Shown here piece by piece: positions 1 through 11,710 of a DNA stretch of 64,000 bases. The stretch comes from Psilocybe azurescens. Taxonomy: Eukaryota; Basidiomycota; Agaricomycetes; Agaricales; Agrocybaceae. The stretch spans positions 1,550,001 through 1,614,000 of the forward strand of contig JAJIRX010000622.1 in the NCBI GenBank assembly GCA_023853785.1. The letters run 5' to 3'. The notes under the pieces were generated by a model that was not told the DNA's origin, did no database searches, and saw only the letters and a program-made list of their open reading frames with translations. Position numbers and translations under genes: made by a program. Numbering within the stretch: position 1 is the first letter of the stretch; each line of letters begins with the position of its first letter.

Positions 1-330
1 TTTGTAAATTTTACTACTGAATGCAAAGTGGCTGAGTTAAGTCTTGAAGCTTGAAGCCTGACGGTTCGGCGCCAATCTCAATTAGCTTATATTGTTGAAT
101 CAGGACGGGCGAACCAAACAAGTCACCAAAGAGGCCGGGCCACTTTACCATATTGAACGACTCAACAAGTTGTCCAGCTTTCCCAACCACTGGTCCAACA
201 CATTCTCTACGCTGTTGGCATTAGTGCCTCTGCTTCACGGGAACTGGAGTCTTGTATTTCCGCTTAAACGGAACGGGACTGGGATATAATCACTGGCTAT
301 AGACTACAAGTTCAGTCGAAGTTAAACACC
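1..330. other. Intergenic, upstream of cdc16
   Basis: No coding segment with recognisable family similarity is seen here. The stretch lies directly upstream of the cdc16-like start codon and presumably holds its promoter and 5' leader. No clear TATA box or other named site was identified. Confidence 0.5.
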
Positions 331-3200
331 ATGACTTCGACTCCTCCGCGTTCCAACCCATTCGCGATGCCTGGTGCGATGCCGCGTCTGCCATCACCTT
401 CAGGATCTAGAAATAGAGCATCTATTGGCTCTACGTTCTCTTTCGGTCCCCAAAACCTAGCCTATTCATATCTCGATGCAAACTCCAGTACAATATCCAA
501 CAGTGCAGCCGCGTTGGACCCCAATCGTTCGACCATGACAGCGTCTCCTCAAAGATCTCCAAAGAAGCACAAAAAGGGAAATTGAGTACAGGGAAGCACC
601 AACATCCTCTTGCCAATGATACAACAGATGTGTTCGCGGACTCGGAGGACGAAGGAGAAGATGAAAGCGAGTACGAGTGGGGAATGGTTGATCGCATGCG
701 ACTGTGGCGACACGACGCGTTGATGCAGCATCTCTATGATACAGCTGCATTCTGGGGAGACAAGATCCTTAGCTGGACAAGTAAGTCGCGTCTGCCATGC
801 CAAACACTGTTCATTAAGCGCGTACTCTTATCTTTCAGGCGATGCCAATGACGCCTTTTGGCTTGCCCAAACTTACTTCATGACCAACCAGTACTCTCGC
901 GCTGAACGTTTGCTCACTCGACCTTTTCCAATAAGCTCTTCTAAGATTCCTCAAGTACCTGCTCCGACGAATGGGCACGTTCCCCAATTCCAGTCGACTA
1001 CTAAAGGGAAAGGCCGTGAATATGATGCGTCACAGCTAATGCTGTCAATGCCGCGCCTCCCAATGGGACCAGGTGGCATGATTGAGCTACCAGAGGAAAT
1101 GCAGGACAAGGTATCCCGCCTTGTCGATATGAGTGTTGCATGCAGATACCTTGCTGCGTTATGTCAGGTTAGTTAATTAGAAGTTTTATATCCGCCCTTC
1201 TTTTATTAAAATCGACATGCAGGTTCGACAAGGGCATTGGAATGACGCTTCAGAGATGCTGGGACAAGCTAACCCCTTCAACAGTTCCGGTGCGTCTTAC
1301 TTGGCCCCCGCCTTGCTTCAATCTAATCTCGTCTTTAGGCAGTCGCGGACCTGCTGTACCGAATGTAGATGGAGGCATAAAGGTACTGTCCTGTCCTATA
1401 CAGTCTATACCATCCCGTCACTTGTATTAATCGGGCTCCTCGTAGGTCGAGGCCTCTATGTGTCATTTGAGGGGCATTCTGATGCTCAAGCTCAACCGAG
1501 GGGGAACAAGCAAAACAGTGCTTTATGGAAGCACTTGCTTTAGACGTGAAATGTTATGATTCCTTCGAGCAGCTAGTGTCGAGTGAGATGATGACACCAG
1601 ACGAAGGTGATTTGTCTGGTCGTGAATCTCTCTGGAAATGACTGAACACTCCATTTTCTAGAGTGGGAGTTTGTTCAAGGACTTGCATACGCTGCTCAAG
1701 CTCCCGAGGATGCTCAATTTGTACAATTGATTTATACAGCGCGCCTTAGAAAATATAAGCACCACACTGAACATGCTCTGACACGTACACGACTGGTGGA
1801 CGAATATGGCTTAGGAGATAATCCTGATGTATTGTTTAGTTTTGCCGATGCACTTTATTCAAGCTTCCGATGGGCCGACTGCTTCACGATGACATCGAGG
1901 TACGCCCAACTTTCAACTGCCGATTCGATAAAGCCTGTCTGACATTCTATACATAGGATCCTGGGACTTGTAAATATTCATAACCAGACCATGCCACTGC
2001 ACATTGCCAGCATGTATCACCTGTCCTATCTTCATTCTAAATTGTTTATCCTCGCCCATGAACTGGTCGATCGGGAGCCGGAAAACGCACTCAGCTGGTA
2101 TGCTGTGGGAATCTGGTACCTGAGCTGCGCTAAATGGGCAGAGGCCAGACAATATCTAAGGTAGCTGATGTCTACCATTCAGGGGTTCCCAGACCTGACA
2201 CCGTCTTCTTTGTTAATTAAAGCAAGACGTCACTCATGGACCCTCGCTTTGCTCCCGCTTGGGTGGCATTTGGCCACACGTTTGCTCTGGAGGGAGAACA
2301 TGACCACGCCGTCACGGCCTATTCAACGTGCGCTCGGATGTTCACAGGGTAGGGTTGTTCTAAATCTTGACTCATGCGCCTTCTAACTGAGTTGATATCT
2401 CAGGTCACACCTGCCACTCATGTTCGTCGGAATGGAACATATCATGCTGTCAAATTATGCTTTGGCGGATGAAGCATTGGAGGCTGCGTATTCAATGTGC
2501 GATGGTGATCCTCTACTGATGAATGAACGAGCGGTGATGGCATATAATCATGGCGAGTAAGTCATGGGTGCTATTGTATATGACTATTCTAAGTTTCACT
2601 GAACGTAATCGTTATTCGGGTAGATATGAAAAGGCTGCGCATCTATTTCAACAGGCTTTGGACTTCGCTGATATCACCCAAACTTCACAAAAAGCATGGG
2701 CGACAACATTTTTGAATCTGGGAACGTGCTACCGCAAATTGAGGTAGGACATACCTCTGGTCACCCGCCTAAAATTATGCTCACTAATCTCAACAGAAGA
2801 CTTGAGGATGCTCGTGCGGCCTATCAGAAGGTACTCGAGCTTGACGCACGAAATGCCATTGCTTTGGGTTTCCTCGGAATAGTTTACCATCTACAAGGTG
2901 ATTTGGACAAGGCTATCGTCAAATACCATGAGGTGCGTATATTGAGCCTGGGTTACAGTCAGAAGTATCTAACGTGCTTTCTATACGCAGGCGCTGAGTG
3001 TTGATCCTATTAACCCCCAAATACTGGATCTTCTTAACATAGCACTCGAATCTTCCGCGGTACCTATGCCTTCAAAGGATGCCACTGAGGCTGAATTTGT
3101 GACCGCGGTTAAGGCGCTCAAAGTGAAGTACAGCCGTTTCATGGTGAAAGGGAAAGAGAAGGCTGTGGGTGGTGGGACTGACTCTATGACCATCGGCTAA
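331..3200 (+). CDS. cdc16: Anaphase-promoting complex subunit Cdc16/Apc6 (TPR protein)
   Basis: Scaffold subunit of the APC/C ubiquitin ligase that drives mitotic cyclin and securin destruction in the nucleus. The N-terminus is a Ser/Pro-rich, KKHKK-containing disordered tail followed by an acidic patch ([14 protein letters not shown]). The TPR array begins at [16 protein letters not shown] and [14 protein letters not shown]. Further TPR helices read [56 protein letters not shown] and [20 protein letters not shown], followed by a short basic tail ending MTIG. About nine short introns interrupt it (for example 781-838 and one ending near 1222). Two frame breaks need one base added in the A5 run at 571-575 and one removed from the G5 run at 1500-1504; the protein is otherwise full length. 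The ATG at 331 opens the conserved N-terminal frame. It converges with the phosphate permease gene on the other strand. Family assignment is firm; exact N-terminal joins are not. Confidence 0.9.
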
Positions 3201-3460
3201 GTAGATACCATGCCTACGTAGTACATCACCATCAGATCACTATCGGACATTTATTGCAATATGATTGCTTAATAGGACCAAGGAAGCTGGAACCTTTCGT
3301 TTTTTTTCTCATCACTCATCTTTTGGTCTGTCGAAACTAAACTCGCAGTCTCTTCATCATATATTAAAACCGTGATCTTTGCTGTCTTATAATTACATAG
3401 CGGGGTGAAAATGAAAGCGCCGTTAGAATGTAGGTATATCAGAGGTATATGCAGATGTCA

Positions 3461-5571
3461 TTAAGCAGTAGTTGAAGGTCCAGCAGTGTAGTTTGCAGGT
3501 CCTGTCGTCACGAATTAGTTGAATGTATTGTACCTGTACAACAAGATAGATGCTTACCCTTTGCACCTTTTACGAAACCATCTTGGTCTTCGTTTGAAAG
3601 CTCTTCCAATGAACGTCCCATCGTTTCGGGGAGAAGTAGTGTGGAGAAAATTCCTGTCAACATGAAGAACGCGAAGAGCTCCAGAATGTGTTTGACGAAT
3701 TGATTGGTTCCGCCGATATCCTTAAGCAGGCTGAAGCCACCTTGGGCAACGATGGCACCGAGCTTGCCACTGGCCGCAGATATACCGTGTGCAGTTGAGC
3801 GGTAACGAGTGGGGAAAATTTCTCCGGGTATGACAAAGGTCGTGGTGTTAGGGCCGAAGTTCTGGAAGAAGTTGGCGAGACAGTAAAGGAAGACGAATGC
3901 TTTTTTGCAGACGCAGTTTCCGTGAGCTTATCGTATCCGAAACCTATCAAAATAATTTTAACACCGCGGTGAAACACGTCACAAGACATTAGAACTCACC
4001 CATGATAATAAACAAGATGGTGAGCATGGTGAAGCCCATGAGTTGGATGGGTTTGCGGCCCCATGAGTCGATGAACAAGAATGAAACCCAGTATCCCGGA
4101 ATAAGACCGGCGGCAGAGAGAATCAAGTTTCCGATGCAGATGTTTGACAGGTTGTCGTATACACCACGAGTGCCAGTGGTTGGGGGTGTGCCGAATCCAA
4201 TAGCTTGCAAAATGATACCAGAATTGAGACCAAGACCGTAGAAGGCGATCTACAATGGATTCGTCAGCTTGGGCGCTTAATACATAGAACAAAATAAAAG
4301 ACGAACATCCAAAGCGAACCAAGAATAAGCCGTGCCGAAGAGAATCTTGAAGTTTTTGAGCTGTCCGAAGTGCTCACGGAAATCTGCCCAGCTTGCTTTG
4401 GGAGCCTCGATGCGTTGGACCAACAACTCTGGGTCGACATGGCCTTCAGTCTTGTTGGTCAGGACTGTCCTGATGTCCTGGGCGGCCTGATCAATATTGC
4501 GCTCAATATCCATGGTGAAACGGGGGTCTCGGGGATGGTCAGACGGAAGTAGAGTGCGACACATCCTGGGACGGCACCGAGACCGATGAGAAGACGCCAC
4601 ATAAAGTCGACAGAATTCAATTGAGTGACAGATGGCTCGTTGAGAATGGAGTTCTTGTACGCGGCAGTGATGATGAAAGCAACGAGAGCAGCAGCTAAAA
4701 ATCCAAGACGTCAACGCTGGGAATAATCTGGATGTGAGGGAATAATTACTGAAGTTGCCCCATCCTTGCGACGCAAAGACTGACGTCATCATTCGTCCTC
4801 TAATCTTCGTGGATGCGAACTCCGAAGAGATCACAGCACTCAAAGGATAATCTCCTCCAATACCGATACCCATCTGACGAGAAGTAGAAGGTTAAAACAA
4901 GAAGGAAAAGGAAAGGAAAATTGACTACTTACAATGAAACGCCAAACGACTAGAACACCGATGATTTTGACGGCAGCAGCTTGTCCGGACAGGGCTTGGG
5001 CGAATGTGGCAACGATGATCACCATTAATTCAATACCGTCTGCGAGAACGAATGTCAGGCAAGGGATAAAGAAATAGATGACCTTTACGTACACATTTTC
5101 TTACGACCAACGACATCGGCCAACCAGCCAAAAAGCAGCTGACCAACCAAAGTACCGACAGGTGTAGCAACCTTTACACCAAGGTCCTGAGATTTGTTGA
5201 GTTTTTGACCTGAACGAACGGTTAGATTGCAGGCATTTGTGAGTCCAAGTATCAGTAGTTGACTTACCATGGCCATAGACGTATCCCAGCATCGTCGAAG
5301 CAATATTAATTGCAAAGATGTCATAGGCATCGGTGAAGAAACCAACTCCGGCAACAATACAAACTTTGGCGTGGAACCAACTGGCGGAAAAATTAATTCA
5401 TTATCATCAACTATGTCTAGACACCGATAAGACGTACGAAAACTTGGCGTCGTCGATTTCAGCCAAAGCAATTCGGCGGCGCTCGTCTAAAACATGGGCA
5501 GCACCAACGCCGGAAGAAACGATCTTCTCGTTGGAGTTGTTGCTCGAAGATTTCTCGTGGAAGCTGGCCAT
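3461..5571 (-). CDS. Pho84-type inorganic phosphate/H+ symporter (MFS)
   Basis: Plasma-membrane permease of the major facilitator superfamily, PHS family, importing inorganic phosphate with protons. Family marks in order: a polar N-terminal tail starting [18 protein letters not shown] segments with [20 protein letters not shown] (MFS loop 2-3 motif), [19 protein letters not shown] (Pho84 signature), a central cytoplasmic loop, [20 protein letters not shown], then [20 protein letters not shown] and [13 protein letters not shown] near the end. The last exon encodes [13 protein letters not shown] and stops at 3461-3463 after an intron at about 3502-3558. Start is the ATG at 5569-5571; open sequence further upstream has no conservation. 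Two breaks (G5 run at 4522-4526 and T6 run at 3901-3906 on +) each need one extra base. It is divergent from the LYR gene. A quinate- or sugar-type MFS is unlikely given the GGDYPLSA motif. Confidence 0.92.
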
Positions 5572-6231
5572 TCCGAAGGAAGTAGCGACAAGAGCGAAAG
5601 GGGGAAGCTTGCACTTGTATAACAAAAATTGTTCCGCTCTATAAGAGCAAAATACAAGCTGCCCCTTTTGCACGGTCCCCAGCCGTTTCCGCGATATACA
5701 AACAAATGCGGGAAAGACTGGGTACACGTTCGTAGTTGCAGCCAATCAACGGCGCTAAGGGACACATGTTGGTCCCAAGGGCTAAAAATAGTTTATATTG
5801 GTCGTGTGCCCCTGGGAGAGTATCAATTTGTAAAGATAATCACAAAGCCATCACAGAGCATCACAGGAGATCACAGGCGCTCTATGACCTTGGTCTTCAT
5901 TTCTAGTCGTGTGCGAGCGTGTGCGCCAGGAATCAGTAATCGGTCTTGGCGGGTTAAAGTCTCCTCGAAAGTCTCCGCTCAGTCTCCGCTCCTTCCTAAG
6001 CTCCCTTGGCCCTCTTGTTTTGTACTTAGCATTCAAAAGTGTCGCGCGACACAATTGAAGATTCTGCAGCCTATGAGGAGCTCCGAGGGCCAAAAAAGTT
6101 TTTGATTTGAACGTAAGCAACCAGAAAAAACAGAGATTCTCCTGACCAATCAATTCTCACGATACCCCTTTTGCAGGTCCGATTTCGTCCTTGCCCCAGA
6201 CCCTACTCGTCGTTAGAGGGTGATTACTGGG
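5572..6231. promoter_or_regulatory. Divergent intergenic region, phosphate permease / LYR gene
   Basis: This 660-base gap separates two divergent starts and should hold both promoters. A CACGTT core lies at about 5725, the kind of E-box variant bound by Pho4 in yeast phosphate genes, but one short match is weak evidence. Around 5845-5880 there is a short run of imperfect ATCACAG repeats. Nothing else is recognised. Confidence 0.3.
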
Positions 6232-6683
6232 ATGGCATGTAATTCGACACGTCTACGAGCATTGGCACTGTACAAGGAACTACATAGACTTGGACGTGAT
6301 TATCCAGATCCATCGTCTGTCTCTAGTTTGTGGAATCTAGGACCATGTCCGTGCTGACCTGATGTATGATCTCAATCAGGTACGACTTCCATGGCAGGAT
6401 GCGCAGGCTATTCGAAAGTACGTCGGGTAGCGCTTGATTGTTCGGAGTGACTCGTTCATGTCGGCCTGCGTAGAGAATAGGCATCTTACCGATAAAGACG
6501 AAATTGAGAACGCTCTCAAAATGGCGGAATACATAAAGAAAGGTGTGGCACTGGCACGATCCCTGTCGCGAGGCCCCGCTGACCTAGACTAAACTGTCTG
6601 CAGAGACTCTGGCTTTATATTCTCTCCGGAAATATAGGCACCTTAAGCGAATGTACCCAGACTCTATGTCAGATCCACAATGA
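6232..6683 (+). CDS. Small LYR-motif protein, ETFRF1/LYRM5 type
   Basis: A protein of about 82 residues in four small exons. Exon 1 (6232-6314) gives MACNSTRLRALALYKELHRL and then GRDYPDPS; exon 2 starts at 6380 with YDFHGRMRRLFE; exon 3 starts near 6474 with NRHLTDKDEIENALKMAEYI; the last exon gives ETLALYSLRKYRHLKRMYPD and stops at 6681-6683. All introns have GT-AG ends and the reading frame is preserved. The ALxLYKxLxRLGRDYP start and the LRKYRxLKxMYP end are the marks of the ETFRF1 (LYRM5) branch of LYR proteins, mitochondrial matrix helpers that bind acyl carrier protein and, in ETFRF1, regulate electron transfer flavoprotein. The classical L-Y-R is L-Y-K here, as is usual in this branch. 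The specific partner is inferred from the family. Confidence 0.85.
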
Positions 6684-6978
6684 AACATCATCGACAAGAC
6701 ACGTTCGCCATTCCGCATGGATGCTTGTCATTGCTACTATGATGTCCCGGACCTAGATCTTCAAAATTCAAATGCCCTGCATTTGTTGGTCCATTTGCAT
6801 TTTTCCGCGACAAGTTACAATCTGTTACAACCATCTGTGACAGTAAGTGGCAACAGAAGCTATATTATTCCACAGAATCTGCGATGATAAAAGGTCATGG
6901 ATAGTATACATAGATATCATTCAAATTATCAGACTTCTACGCAAGTAGTACAGTATCATTATTATTATTAGATCTAAA

Positions 6979-9184
6979 TTATACAACACCTTCGCTGACT
7001 CTTTTTCTTCGCTTGCGCATCATGGTTATAACATATCTTGCAGATCGAATAGGCCACTGCAATCGGTACAAGACACCCGTCTCTTGATTCTCTGCATCAT
7101 CGTGCTGTGCCTTGCTTTGATGAAGCCCTACAATGACCCAAATGGTTAGGCAAGTAAGAGGAATGGCCACTTCAAAGTAGTGAGCCAATGTCCCATAGGA
7201 CCCATCTTCCAGATTTACTAAATTCATGCCAAAGACTGACTGATAGACGCAGAAAATCAGTGGCAGCACAAATTTTGTGTAGAAACGGGGTCTCACCGCA
7301 GCGAAAGATGCAGGCAGGAATACCATTGTAAGATAAGATATCTGTTTCATTACTGAATTACAGGGGCAGGCAGCGGCGCAGTTCAGATTGACAATTACGA
7401 CTCTGATGATTGCTCCATATGGCGTAGACTCACCGGTTCCATCCCGAAGAGATCTTTCCGACAACCCTTGCATTGTCCGACTGTCCTTGAAATTAACGCT
7501 GGCAAACGCCTAAAATAGATTGACCTTCATGAGCCATAACTGAAAGGTACAAAAATGAACGATAGAGCCTTACAAGGTTCATCACATTGTCAAGTCTCAT
7601 CTCCTGCATCCGACGGAACATCTCCAACCGCTCTATTTCTGACATCAGCGTGTCGCACTCTCGGCTCATGACATTGGTGGATTCCTGACGGTCATCATGA
7701 TCCTGCATCGCAGGGTTTGGCGTGTTGCGCAGGAAGAGGACTGTTTTTCGGAAGCTTTCCAACAATGATGCATAATGCAGAAGATAGGCTCGAATGATGT
7801 GCATTTCCCGAGTCAGATGGATGTCGTTTGCCACCAGAACACGGGACTCCTGATCTCACAAGGTTCATGGGAAATAGGCATAATAATAAGCTTCCTTGAA
7901 GCGATCACGATACTTGGGTGGGTAACTTACCAGCGAACATATATGAGAATAGAGGATTTCAAGAGATTCGTCCCAGGCGTATAGGGGATGCCAGAGCATG
8001 CACAGTAGGACGAGAGTGGGATCTTGAGACTGGCGGAATAAAGATTGCCAATACACACTTTCTCCTGCATATCGTACTCGAGAGTGAAGATACCGTGCAC
8101 TTGTGCTTTTCCATTCTGGGGTTGGGTGGTACGATATAAGGGTACTGCCGTCCTTTCTGCGAACCATATGTAGAGCGATAAGATCGAGAAGAAGGATTCT
8201 ATCATCTATGGAAACAATGTCAGGCCGAAGAGAATGTGCCAGAAGGTGTAATATGACTCACTAGACTTTAAAATAAGAGGTGCTTGGGTGTCGATGGTAG
8301 TTGTGCCAGCTCGAGACATGATCTGTGAGAAGAACTGGCTACCAATTAAGGGTGTATTGGGCGCCGTCATGGGATTCGGCATTGTTCTAAGAAAGGTGAG
8401 CGTTATTGTGATGTCTGCACAGAACGGCTGCGATTAAGAAAAACTGTTTAACAATTGAATGGGCTACTAACGGTCGCCGTGATTTGGACTTGCATCTTCT
8501 TGATATCGGGAAGGAATCCAATTTAAGGACGAAGAGAAGAAAAATGGCTCAATCTTATACCTTTTAAAAAGGGATGGCGGTGAGATATCACTGAAGGTAC
8601 CGTATTTATACCTTCGACTAACATAGTTCCCAGCATCTGCAAAACAGAGCCGGACAGATTCTCAACGAATAACAGCCGCACTCTATTTCTATCAAGCCGC
8701 CTTTCCTTTTGTCATCATAGGCAGCCATCAGCACGCGTAAAAGCATTTTCACGAAGGTGATTCTCACCGTCATCATTTCCCAAAATTCTTCTTCATTTTC
8801 ATTTGTTACCAGATGTTGACCTGGCTGTGAGAAATGACCGTCGCGGTCCACATCAATGTGGTACAACACGGAATGACGATCCGATCTGTGACCGATGACT
8901 GCAGCAATTCCACTTCTTGCAAGGCGATATTGGGTCCAGTTCGGAAAGAAGAGCTCAGGATACCTCCTCCAATTGTGAACTCGGGAATCTTTCTCGGGGT
9001 TGGGGGAGTCTTTTGAGTAGTCGAATGCTGAGGGAACGATAGGAAAAGGAGCATCGTCGTCAACCAAGTCGAACCATGGCCAAGGGCCTGAAGGAGCAGC
9101 ATGTCTGTGAGCAGCGTGAGGGATCCTTGGAGGCAAGGATCTTCCATTTGGCGTTTGTTCTTGAAAATATACTGGGTTCGCCAT
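6979..9184 (-). CDS. CorA-like membrane protein with GMN motif
   Basis: A long multi-exon protein with a soluble N-terminal part and a CorA-like C-terminus. The ATG at 9182-9184 starts MANPVYFQEQ. Next come VRLLFVENLSGSVLQMLGTM and FFFSSSLNWIPSRYQED, a pair seen in an Agaricomycete CorA-like family, then ITITLTFLRTMPNP, ARYLHSRVRYAGESVYWQSL and VLLCMLWHPLYAWDESLEIL. A long helical region (LTREMHIIRAYLLHYASLLE, IERLEMFRRMQEMRLDNVMN) leads to MKQISYLTMVFLPASFAA, the V-F-G-M-N signature and a last membrane helix with TCLTIWVIVGLHQ. The GMN tripeptide after a membrane helix is the selectivity-loop mark of CorA/Mrs2 magnesium channels, so a divalent-cation role is likely but not shown. Stop at 6979-6981. 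No frame break was needed. Exon edges between 8200 and 8500 are approximate. Confidence 0.8.
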
Positions 9185-10624
9185 ACTGGTCAGAAAGCAC
9201 CCCTCATTAGTGCTGGCCGACCTATTATACAGGGCCGTGGTCCACGATTCTGTGGAGTTCAATCACAGAATTTGGAGCCTGCGGGGTCGAGATGCCAGAG
9301 TCGTCCGTCGTAGGCGTAAATTAAGTGATGGCAGCGCAGCGGTTCAGCCAAAATGGCTTTCAAAGGGATAGTTTATGGCATCTCAAAATGAAACACATGA
9401 TAAAGATCGCCACTATTTCTAGAGAAGACCCCTTCATACTCCACTTAGACAAGAATGTCCTAGAACTACGCCGACATCAGGCGTCGACAGAGCTTCTCCG
9501 AGACGATTTCTTCATTTGAAGAAAAATGAACAACAGTGATTCACGTGTATAAGCAATCTTGAACTATGCAGAAACAAAGTTTAGGTATGTTAAGCTGGAC
9601 TTCTTTCGCATTGAGAAACTAGCTCGAGGATCATGTTGACAGAAAGAAACGGGGCCCAAGGAGCAGTTGGAGTGGTTCAATCAGAAGAAATTGGAAACGC
9701 TCCAGGGCCGGATTCGGCAAGATATTGGTGAAGCGATCACATGACCCTCAATCGATCGAGTCAATTTGAAATTGGACACTTGTTCACAAAAATTCAAGTC
9801 GAAGTTATTCTTTCCTTTGCTCCCCTTTGCCGACTGTCTGTTGTACTTGAAAACTTGTGCATCTACCCCCCTCTTTCTGCTTGATTGAAATCTATCTATC
9901 TACTTCGCGACTGGAACGCATATCTTATATATCAGACCTATTTCTCTATACGCTGCCACGAGGCTTCGAGGACACGATGCAAACCAGGTGTTCACTTCTT
10001 CTTTCCGCCCGCCGCTGTGCTTGGCTTTATTGAAGCACTGCTATCTTCTTCATCCAACCGATCGTTGGGTCCTATATCGATCCCTCTCTTTGGACAGCGG
10101 TTCGCCTAGGTGCAAGCGAAATTCCAATACTTTCATCAAGTTAATTATCAAAGCACATATAGCCATCGAATTTCTGCCAATAGTCAGAATATGGACCAGT
10201 CATACTTAGGTGTTGGCGTATACTTGTGTCTCTACAGTGTCTGCCCTGTCGTCGGGAATGATTTCAACCCGTCAAATTACAACAGCTCAATATATGATCC
10301 AATCGGTGATCTATTAACAAGATATAAAGCAAGCATAACGAAACAGCGTAGCGGCTATTTACAGGTTCGTGGATAAAGAGTGCCCGCATTTCTCAAAACC
10401 CTAAAAAAATCATACAATACAGGGGGAAGAAAATACAAGTACAAGAGTAGGAACTAGGAGAAGAAACACGCGGATACCCGGGTTTCCAGTGATTATGGGG
10501 GAGAGTAGCTGAAGCAAGAAGCAAAAGTTGGGTATCAACATAAACTGGTATTCAGGTCAGAGGCGTGCTCCTTCCGGTTTCACGCGCATAGACTTACAAA
10601 CACGATGTCACACATCTGCCAAAA
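9185..10624. other. Intergenic, no supported gene
   Basis: Several open stretches occur but none shows a family motif. One segment at about 9650-9745 on + is preceded by a GACAG acceptor and reads KETGPKEQLEWFNQKKLE before a TGA, so it could be the last exon of a small gene, but no upstream exon joins it convincingly. The region should hold the CorA-like gene promoter at its left end and the Maf1 3' region at its right end. Confidence 0.4.
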
Positions 10625-11710
10625 TCAACGACCGTTCAATCCCAAAGAACGCGCACCAAGCCCAACACTTCCTTCCCATCCTTGGAAACGCTCGCTCGAG
10701 GAGATGATATCATATTCTTCGTCATCGCTGGTATACATTCGGCCCATGCCTCTGGATCGAGCCCAAACAGATATGAACAAAATTCGCTTTTTCTTGCGGT
10801 TCAGGAAAAACCAGTGTGATGACCACAGAAGAGCGCCTCGACGTTTCAACCTTAAACTTGTCAAGATTGGCGACGACAGGTCTTCGAAAACAGAATAGTT
10901 TATGGCAGCGCGGGGGGTAGGAGGTGGGATCTTGGTGGCACCAGGATAGCGTCTGGGTTTCACTTCGTCGATATCATAGTTGTCGAACTCGAAGGTCCCG
11001 TCTTCGTCGCTCGAAGATACCTCATCGGCAATGGAAGCGACGTCGTCTTCGTCGTCAGAAAAGTCATTGGCGTGTGGATCGGCATCGATTTCCGGGGTGT
11101 ACGAGAAGACTTCACATTCCGACAGTCCGATCACGTCGTCAATGAGACGGAATAAGGTGGGATGGGTACCGGATACAATGGCAGGCGGTGACAGCGGGCT
11201 GAGAATTTTCCTATCGTAAGGTGATGAGGAACTTGATTCCGAGGACGGGAAGAAATCAGAGGAGGTGGGTGGGTAGGAAGAATAGGAGCGAGGTGCGTTT
11301 GAGCCTGCTCGTTGGGGAGATAAGAGCGTGTTGCTCAAAGCGTTGAGGATATTGGCGCCATCTTCCTCTTTGACGAAATGGGAGGGCCTGACATCAGAGA
11401 ATTCATGGTCAGGAAAGGCGACATTGAGAGTGGCAATGAGAAGATAGAGCGTCTTCCGCGACGCTTGTTTGTCAATGGGGCCAAATGGTGTCATTTCTGC
11501 CTCACGGTCAAGAGCGAGCCATGAGGGTAGCGGCGGTGAGTTCGAAACGTCTTCCTGGTACGCGCTCTCGAGGGTTTTGAAGAGTTTCTTGTCGCGCTTG
11601 ATGTTCTTGCAACTGTACGCCTCCATTCGCGTGTGAACCGAACATTCTGGGCCTTCGTGGGTGAGCGACTGCGCCAAATGGGATAGAGAGGGAATCTCTA
11701 TGTACTTCAT
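10625..11710 (-). CDS. maf1: RNA polymerase III repressor Maf1
   Basis: Maf1 binds RNA polymerase III and represses tRNA and 5S transcription when nutrients or TORC1 signalling fall; it shuttles between cytoplasm and nucleus by phosphorylation. This is a single uninterrupted exon of 361 codons. Box A is MKYIEIPSLSHLAQSL with HTRMEAYSCKNIKRDKKLFK. The middle holds RKTLYLLIATLNVAFPDHEF, a Ser-rich linker, then TLFRLIDDVIGLSECEVFSY followed by TPEIDADP, an acidic stretch, and GALLWSSHWFFLNRKKKRIL. The tail is acidic and Gly-rich, ending SLGLNGR. The start ATG at 11708-11710 encodes the conserved first residues. Fungal Maf1 proteins are of similar length. The basic cluster NRKKKR and the Ser-rich linker are plausible localisation and kinase regions (inference). 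Confidence 0.96.
   Translation of the reverse strand: MKYIEIPSLSHLAQSLTHEGPECSVHTRMEAYSCKNIKRDKKLFKTLESAYQEDVSNSPPLPSWLALDREAEMTPFGPIDKQASRKTLYLLIATLNVAFPDHEFSDVRPSHFVKEEDGANILNALSNTLLSPQRAGSNAPRSYSSYPPTSSDFFPSSESSSSSPYDRKILSPLSPPAIVSGTHPTLFRLIDDVIGLSECEVFSYTPEIDADPHANDFSDDEDDVASIADEVSSSDEDGTFEFDNYDIDEVKPRRYPGATKIPPPTPRAAINYSVFEDLSSPILTSLRLKRRGALLWSSHWFFLNRKKKRILFISVWARSRGMGRMYTSDDEEYDIISSSERFQGWEGSVGLGARSLGLNGR

Noticed and set aside
331..585. cdc16 N-terminal exon ending at an apparent stop and the following open frame as two separate genes
   Set aside because: The second piece continues the same protein with no start codon of its own; a run-length error in A5 explains it better than two genes or an intron, for which no GT-AG pair of usual length fits.
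9590..9745. Possible terminal exon on + reading KETGPKEQLEWFNQKKLE before TGA
   Set aside because: The acceptor and codon use look plausible, but no upstream exon joins in frame (the GTATGT donor leaves a stop or the wrong phase) and no family was recognised.
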